The translations under genes were made by a program, and so were the position numbers. This document shows positions 9,157 through 14,107 of a stretch of DNA of 14,107 nucleotides, piece after piece (the first letter of the stretch is position 1; each line of letters opens with the position of its first letter). The stretch lies in NCBI GenBank assembly GCA_958439775.1, contig CAUBWQ010000007.1, positions 1-14,107 on the forward strand. Direction: 5' to 3'. The notes beneath the pieces are model-generated. The model made no database searches and was not told where the DNA came from. It saw nothing but the letters and a program-made list of their open reading frames with translations. Source of the stretch: an uncultured Collinsella sp. Its GTDB lineage: Bacteria > Actinomycetota > Coriobacteriia > Coriobacteriales > Coriobacteriaceae.

Positions 9157-9546
9157 ATGCGGGGCGTCCAGGTTGCGGAGCGTTCGCTGATGGCCGGCGG
9201 TATGTCGGCTGAGGCGGCTGCAATCGTCCGCGAGGCCCAGATGCGCTCGGAGGCTTCTGAGGCGGCTCGCATTGCCTATGTGACGCAGGCCCGCACGCTT
9301 CGCGAACGCCGCGGCTCGTTTATCAAGATGGTTGTCATCTCCGCCCTTGTTGCGGCAATCTGCTCGCGCCTTCGTGGTACAGTTGGTGCGCTTGGGTTTT
9401 CGATCTCTACGGGCCTGGTGATCTGGGGCGTGGTCGATGCGGTAATGCTGACCAGTCAGATCAAGGTGCTCGACAAGCGCGCAGCGGACATGATGCGCGC
9501 CCGCGACGCTGCCGCCAGGATCGCCGCCGAGGCACAAGAACTGTAA
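9157..9546 (+). CDS. Small membrane protein with two helices, unknown function
   Basis: I do not recognise a family. The 129-residue product has an amphipathic Ala/Glu/Arg-rich N-terminal helix (about 17-50), two probable transmembrane helices (about 54-71 and 76-99) joined by the short basic loop RLRGT, and a charged C-terminal helix (about 101-127) that could form a coiled coil. Both ends are predicted on the same, probably cytoplasmic, side. The first ATG follows the previous stop with no gap and in the same frame. ATG 9190 with GGAG at 9177-9180 is a credible alternative that would shorten the protein by 11 residues. It is probably in an operon with the nuclease-family gene. Confidence 0.75.
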   Translation: MRGVQVAERSLMAGGMSAEAAAIVREAQMRSEASEAARIAYVTQARTLRERRGSFIKMVVISALVAAICSRLRGTVGALGFSISTGLVIWGVVDAVMLTSQIKVLDKRAADMMRARDAAARIAAEAQEL

Positions 9547-9576
9547 CGACGCCAGACTCGATGGGAAGGTCTAAAG

Positions 9577-10026
9577 ATGGCACAGGATATGCAGGACGCC
9601 GGTAACGTCTCCGCCGAGCTCGACGCCATGGTGTGCGATCTGATCGGCGCGTTCTTGGACGACCTTGCCGCCGGTGAAAACCCTGGCGTGGTCGTGGCAA
9701 TTGAGGACGCCGCTTCCAACCGTTATCTGGCGGCGCTCGATGAGGATGGCGAAGAGGCGTGCCTCGAGGCGGCCACCAACTTTATCTCCGAGCACAAGAT
9801 GGGTCTTAAGGACGAGGGCCTGGGCCGTATCGCTCGCTATGCCATCGGCTACACCGGCTGCGTCGAGATTGACGGCGGCTATCACGATGCTCTGCTCGTG
9901 AGCTTCTTCGAAACCACGCTCGAGAGTGGTTTTTCGGCATATGTGCTGTATGAGGGCATGGGCGCCGGCGATGGTTTTATGTGGAGCGACCCTGAACCTG
10001 CAGGTGAGGAAACCCCTCTCATCTAA
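9577..10026 (+). CDS. Acidic cytosolic protein, unknown function
   Basis: I do not recognise a family. The 149-residue protein is strongly acidic, with no signal peptide or membrane segment. It opens with a helical region (about 11-31), then strand-helix-strand-like patterns: GVVVAIED (37-44), a helix near 57-73, an Arg-containing helix (81-91), and two strands around CVEIDGGYHDALLVSFFETT. A start at ATG 9577 is supported by GGAAGG at 9564-9569. It sits 30 nt after the membrane-protein gene on the same strand, so it probably belongs to that operon, and it precedes typA by 117 nt. GC-rich codon use like that of its neighbours supports a real gene. Confidence 0.75.
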   Translation: MAQDMQDAGNVSAELDAMVCDLIGAFLDDLAAGENPGVVVAIEDAASNRYLAALDEDGEEACLEAATNFISEHKMGLKDEGLGRIARYAIGYTGCVEIDGGYHDALLVSFFETTLESGFSAYVLYEGMGAGDGFMWSDPEPAGEETPLI

Positions 10027-10143
10027 AATCGCTAAAATAAACGAGTTTTCGGTAAAAGGCTCAATATTCCCGCCGAGCGTTGCGTTGCTGGGTGGGTCGC
10101 ATACGCGTGCCGGTTGTATATAGATAGAAGATAGGGGAACTAC

Positions 10144-11982
<1,839 letters not shown>

Positions 11983-12010
11983 GCGCTGGGCTTTATAGCG
12001 ACTAACAAGA

Positions 12011-12044
12011 AAGGGCGTCGACCGCGATGGTCGGCGCCCTTTTT
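12011..12044. terminator. Intrinsic terminator after typA, probably bidirectional
   Basis: A 13-bp stem AAGGGCGTCGACC / GGTCGGCGCCCTT (one G-U) with a GCGAT loop ends in five T's for the rightward typA transcript. On the other strand the same stem is followed by a T-rich CTTTCTTGTT, so it may also stop the convergent leftward transcript. Confidence 0.92.
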
Positions 12045-12069
12045 GTGCACAGGGACTGAGCTGGTCTGC

Positions 12070-12104
12070 ACCACCACAAAGGTGCCTGGCCCCTTTATGG
12101 TGGT
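12070..12104. repeat. Hairpin in the convergent intergenic gap
   Basis: ACCACCA (12070-12076) pairs with TGGTGGT (12098-12104), and after one mismatch AAAGG pairs with CCTTT around the loop TGCCTGGCC. A second small stem, GTGCA/TGCAC (12045-12049 and 12067-12071), overlaps its left edge. No T-run follows on either strand. It lies between two converging genes and could be a transcript-end structure for the leftward gene or a dispersed short repeat. Confidence 0.6.
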
Positions 12105-12110
12105 TGGCGG

Positions 12111-13256
12111 CTAAGCGGCGGGGAGTCCTGGCGTGTTAGCCGGCTGCTGCGGCTTGAGGTGGGCGTTGCGCCAGATGATCTGGATAACGTAGCCGAGCAT
12201 AAAGACAAAGGCTACGCCGCTGATGAAGTCACCTACGAGGGGAAGCCCCGTGAGGGCGCCTGCGATTACGCCGCCCACGGCTGCCATGGCGTAGCGGTTT
12301 TGGTTGTGTCCGACCATGCGGGAGATCGCGCACCCCGCAAAGGCACTCGACACCAACGCGATGCCGATAACGCCGCACAAGAGGGCTCCGGCAAGCGACA
12401 GACCAGCGATAGAGATAATTAGCAGTAGGACGGCGGGGACGATAGCAATCGTGCCCAGAAGACCGCTCACCCACAGGGGCATGGGGCGCTGGTGGAGCAT
12501 GCCGGCGGCGCTGGCGGTCGCGCGCGGAAAGACGAGCTCGAGCAGCAGAGCGACAAAGCAGGTCGAGAGTGCCGCGGCGACGATACCGCCGATGACATCG
12601 TTAACGGTGGAAGTATCCTCGTTCTCGGTGCGGTCGATCTTGAGCGTGCCTACCTCGGCTCCTGCGGCACGCTCGGGGTCCTCGGAGACGTGCGCGTTCA
12701 CGGTGCCGGTGATGTGGGCGTTCTTGCCCAGGATGAGCTTGTCGGCCCAAACCTCGACATCGCCCTCGACGGTGCCATCGATGGTCACCGTGTCGCCCGC
12801 AAGCGCTGCCGACTTGGTAGAGCCGCGCAGGGCAACCGTCTCGCCTATCGCGTAAAAACAGTTGGCGGTGCTGTCGGAATTGAGCACAACGTGCTGACCG
12901 ACGACCGTGACGCTGCCATCAACCGTGGTCTTGGCGATATCGATAGTGCGTGCCGCCAAGCGGACGGCGCCGCTCACCGTGCAGTCGCGGATGGAGAGGC
13001 TCTCGCCTACTGCAATTATGTCGCGGCCGATGGACGCATCGTCCAAGTTGAGGGCCTGACCTGCCCAGTACAGGTCACCTTCGACGCCGGACGAATTGGC
13101 GTCATTGTCGGTCGCAAGTACGTTGCCTGCGGTGTCCGTGCCGGCGAACGACGCCGTGGGAAGTGCGGTGACCGCTAGAGCGATGAACGCGAATAAGATC
13201 GTGATGCGGCCCCACGCTTTGCGGCGCTGGGTCGACGGGAATTGATTACAGGGCAT
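12111..13256 (-). CDS. Exported bactofilin-like polymer-forming protein with membrane tail
   Basis: The 381-residue protein starts with a signal peptide: basic RRK at 11-13, hydrophobic 18-33, probable cleavage after SFA (36-38). Residues about 55-190 are short repeated strands with Gly turns (e.g. GDLYWAGQALNLDDASIGRDI, DGSVTVVGQHVVL, GTVEGDVEVWADKLILG), the right-handed beta-helix pattern of bactofilin/polymer-forming proteins. After an acidic linker come four or five hydrophobic helices (about 218-243, 260-312 and 322-362). Classical bactofilins are cytoplasmic and lack a signal peptide; here the beta-helix should face outside. ATG 13256 has an AAGGA ribosome site; the longer reading from 13304 lacks one. 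Specific function is unknown. Confidence 0.8.
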   Translation of the reverse strand: MPCNQFPSTQRRKAWGRITILFAFIALAVTALPTASFAGTDTAGNVLATDNDANSSGVEGDLYWAGQALNLDDASIGRDIIAVGESLSIRDCTVSGAVRLAARTIDIAKTTVDGSVTVVGQHVVLNSDSTANCFYAIGETVALRGSTKSAALAGDTVTIDGTVEGDVEVWADKLILGKNAHITGTVNAHVSEDPERAAGAEVGTLKIDRTENEDTSTVNDVIGGIVAAALSTCFVALLLELVFPRATASAAGMLHQRPMPLWVSGLLGTIAIVPAVLLLIISIAGLSLAGALLCGVIGIALVSSAFAGCAISRMVGHNQNRYAMAAVGGVIAGALTGLPLVGDFISGVAFVFMLGYVIQIIWRNAHLKPQQPANTPGLPAA

Positions 13257-13262
13257 AGTGAA

Positions 13263-13267
13263 TCCTT
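13263..13267 (-). promoter_or_regulatory. Ribosome binding site fixing the start at 13256
   Basis: AAGGA on the minus strand lies six bases before ATG 13256. It favours the start that puts the signal peptide near the N-terminus over an in-frame GTG at 13304. Confidence 0.7.
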
Positions 13268-13362
13268 CGTCAGATGCTCGACATGCACCTAACAGGGTAC
13301 CCAACGCGTGGGCGCTCTAAAAGAACCTCTCGGTTGCATTTCGAAGGATGAGCCCGCGCCAC

Positions 13363-14052
13363 CTACTTTTTGCGGTGCAAAAAGCGTGCGATGTCATCCT
13401 CGGTGGGGCTTTTGATATCAAAGCGCAGCGACAGCCAGCGCAGTCCCATGGTCACCACGACGCAAACGACCAGTGCGACGACATTGCTGACCAAGCCGCT
13501 CATGACAAGGCAAACATAGCTTGCCGATCCGGCGATGGCCGCGATGGCATAGAAGTTGGTGCGCTGGAAGATACCCGGCACCACACCCATAAAACCATCT
13601 CGCAACATGCCGCCGCCCACCGCGGTGAAAAAGCCCATCATGATGCACACCGCCGGCGCAAAGCCGTAGACAAGCGCCTTGTCCGCTCCGGTGGCGGCGT
13701 AGATGCCGACCGAGATGATATCGAGCAGGGGAATGAGTTTTTCGGGCTTGTCGACGATTGCCGGGAAAATATAGATGATGGCTGCCGTGGCAATGGAAAG
13801 CGGGAGTGCCATCGGCTGGTTGAGGATGTAGACGTTGCCGACCTGGAGCGTCATATCGCGCAAAAGACCGCCGCCCAGTCCACAGACCACGGCGAGCGCG
13901 ACGGCGCCTACCAGGTCGAGTTTGTGCTCGCGTGCGACTAACACGCCCGAGATCGATGCCGCGACGACGGCGAACATCTCGAGCCAAAACGGGATGGCGA
14001 CCATGGCATCCGAGGCGTGTGTGGTAACGATCATAGCGGCGGCAACGGGCAA
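13363..14052 (-). CDS. TRIC/UPF0126 family membrane protein
   Basis: This 229-residue, very hydrophobic protein has about seven membrane helices arranged as two similar halves, each with the family motif: GLGGGLLRDM (58-67) and AVGGGMLRDG (144-153). Other family marks are SGVLVAREHKLDLVGA (35-50) and LLDIISVGIYAATGADKAL (109-127). Prokaryotic TRIC proteins form trimeric channels for monovalent cations; E. coli relatives YicG and YadS are also linked to glycine transport, so the substrate is uncertain. The TTG start at 14052 is chosen because AAAGGA lies seven bases upstream, while the first in-frame ATG (14034) has no ribosome site. It is followed by the exported bactofilin-like gene 106 nt downstream on the same strand. 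I see no terminator between them, so they may share a transcript. Confidence 0.92.
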   Translation of the reverse strand: MPVAAAMIVTTHASDAMVAIPFWLEMFAVVAASISGVLVAREHKLDLVGAVALAVVCGLGGGLLRDMTLQVGNVYILNQPMALPLSIATAAIIYIFPAIVDKPEKLIPLLDIISVGIYAATGADKALVYGFAPAVCIMMGFFTAVGGGMLRDGFMGVVPGIFQRTNFYAIAAIAGSASYVCLVMSGLVSNVVALVVCVVVTMGLRWLSLRFDIKSPTEDDIARFLHRKK

Positions 14053-14059
14053 GATGGGG

Positions 14060-14065
14060 TCCTTT
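14060..14065 (-). promoter_or_regulatory. Ribosome binding site supporting a TTG start
   Basis: AAAGGA on the minus strand is seven bases before TTG 14052. Upstream, toward the window edge, a minus-strand TACTAT (14094-14099) could be a -10, but any -35 would fall outside the window. Confidence 0.65.
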
Positions 14066-14107
14066 GGATTGTGGGTTTAGACAATGCCCGTACATAGTAC
14101 ATGTTCG

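Noticed and set aside
9911..9934. Terminator-like hairpin AAACCAC / GTGGTTT with a T-run inside the acidic protein gene
   Set aside because: It is only 7 bp with an 8-nt loop inside a coding region and is explained by codons. No attenuation context is seen.

Overview
The window looks like the replication-origin region of a GC-rich Actinomycetota chromosome, most likely Coriobacteriia and close to Collinsella. The case rests on the gene order dnaA-dnaN-recF-DUF721/dciA-gyrB-gyrA-tRNA-Ile, strong GC bias at third codon positions, and GTG starts on both gyrase genes. Genus-level placement is inference from gene content and protein style, not from a database match.

Layout: the last codons of dnaA (1-85) are followed by a 238-nt dnaA-dnaN gap with oriC-like features: degenerate DnaA boxes, a run of CTA/TTA trinucleotides resembling a DnaA-trio, and an AT-rich stretch. 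Then come dnaN, recF and a dciA-like gene, tightly packed and closed by a clear intrinsic terminator. gyrB and gyrA follow, separated by a 155-nt gap holding a symmetric 101-nt nested hairpin. After the gyrA terminator lies a 182-nt inverted repeat with arms of about 57 nt. It fills the gap up to the promoter of a single tRNA-Ile(GAU) gene, which has its own terminator.

The second part runs rightward through a bifunctional-nuclease-family gene, a two-helix membrane protein and an acidic protein of unknown function, then typA/bipA with a terminator. Two leftward genes close the window: an exported polymer-forming (bactofilin-like) protein with a multi-helix membrane tail, and a TRIC/UPF0126-family membrane protein.

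Functionally, the left 8 kb is a chromosome replication and topology block: initiator, sliding clamp, gap repair, probable helicase loader and gyrase. The right part is translation (tRNA, TypA) and envelope genes. No integrase, transposase, CRISPR array or defence system is visible. The most notable signals are the two large intergenic inverted repeats, the candidate origin-unwinding element, a Phe at the GyrA position equivalent to E. coli Ser83, and the exported bactofilin-like protein.
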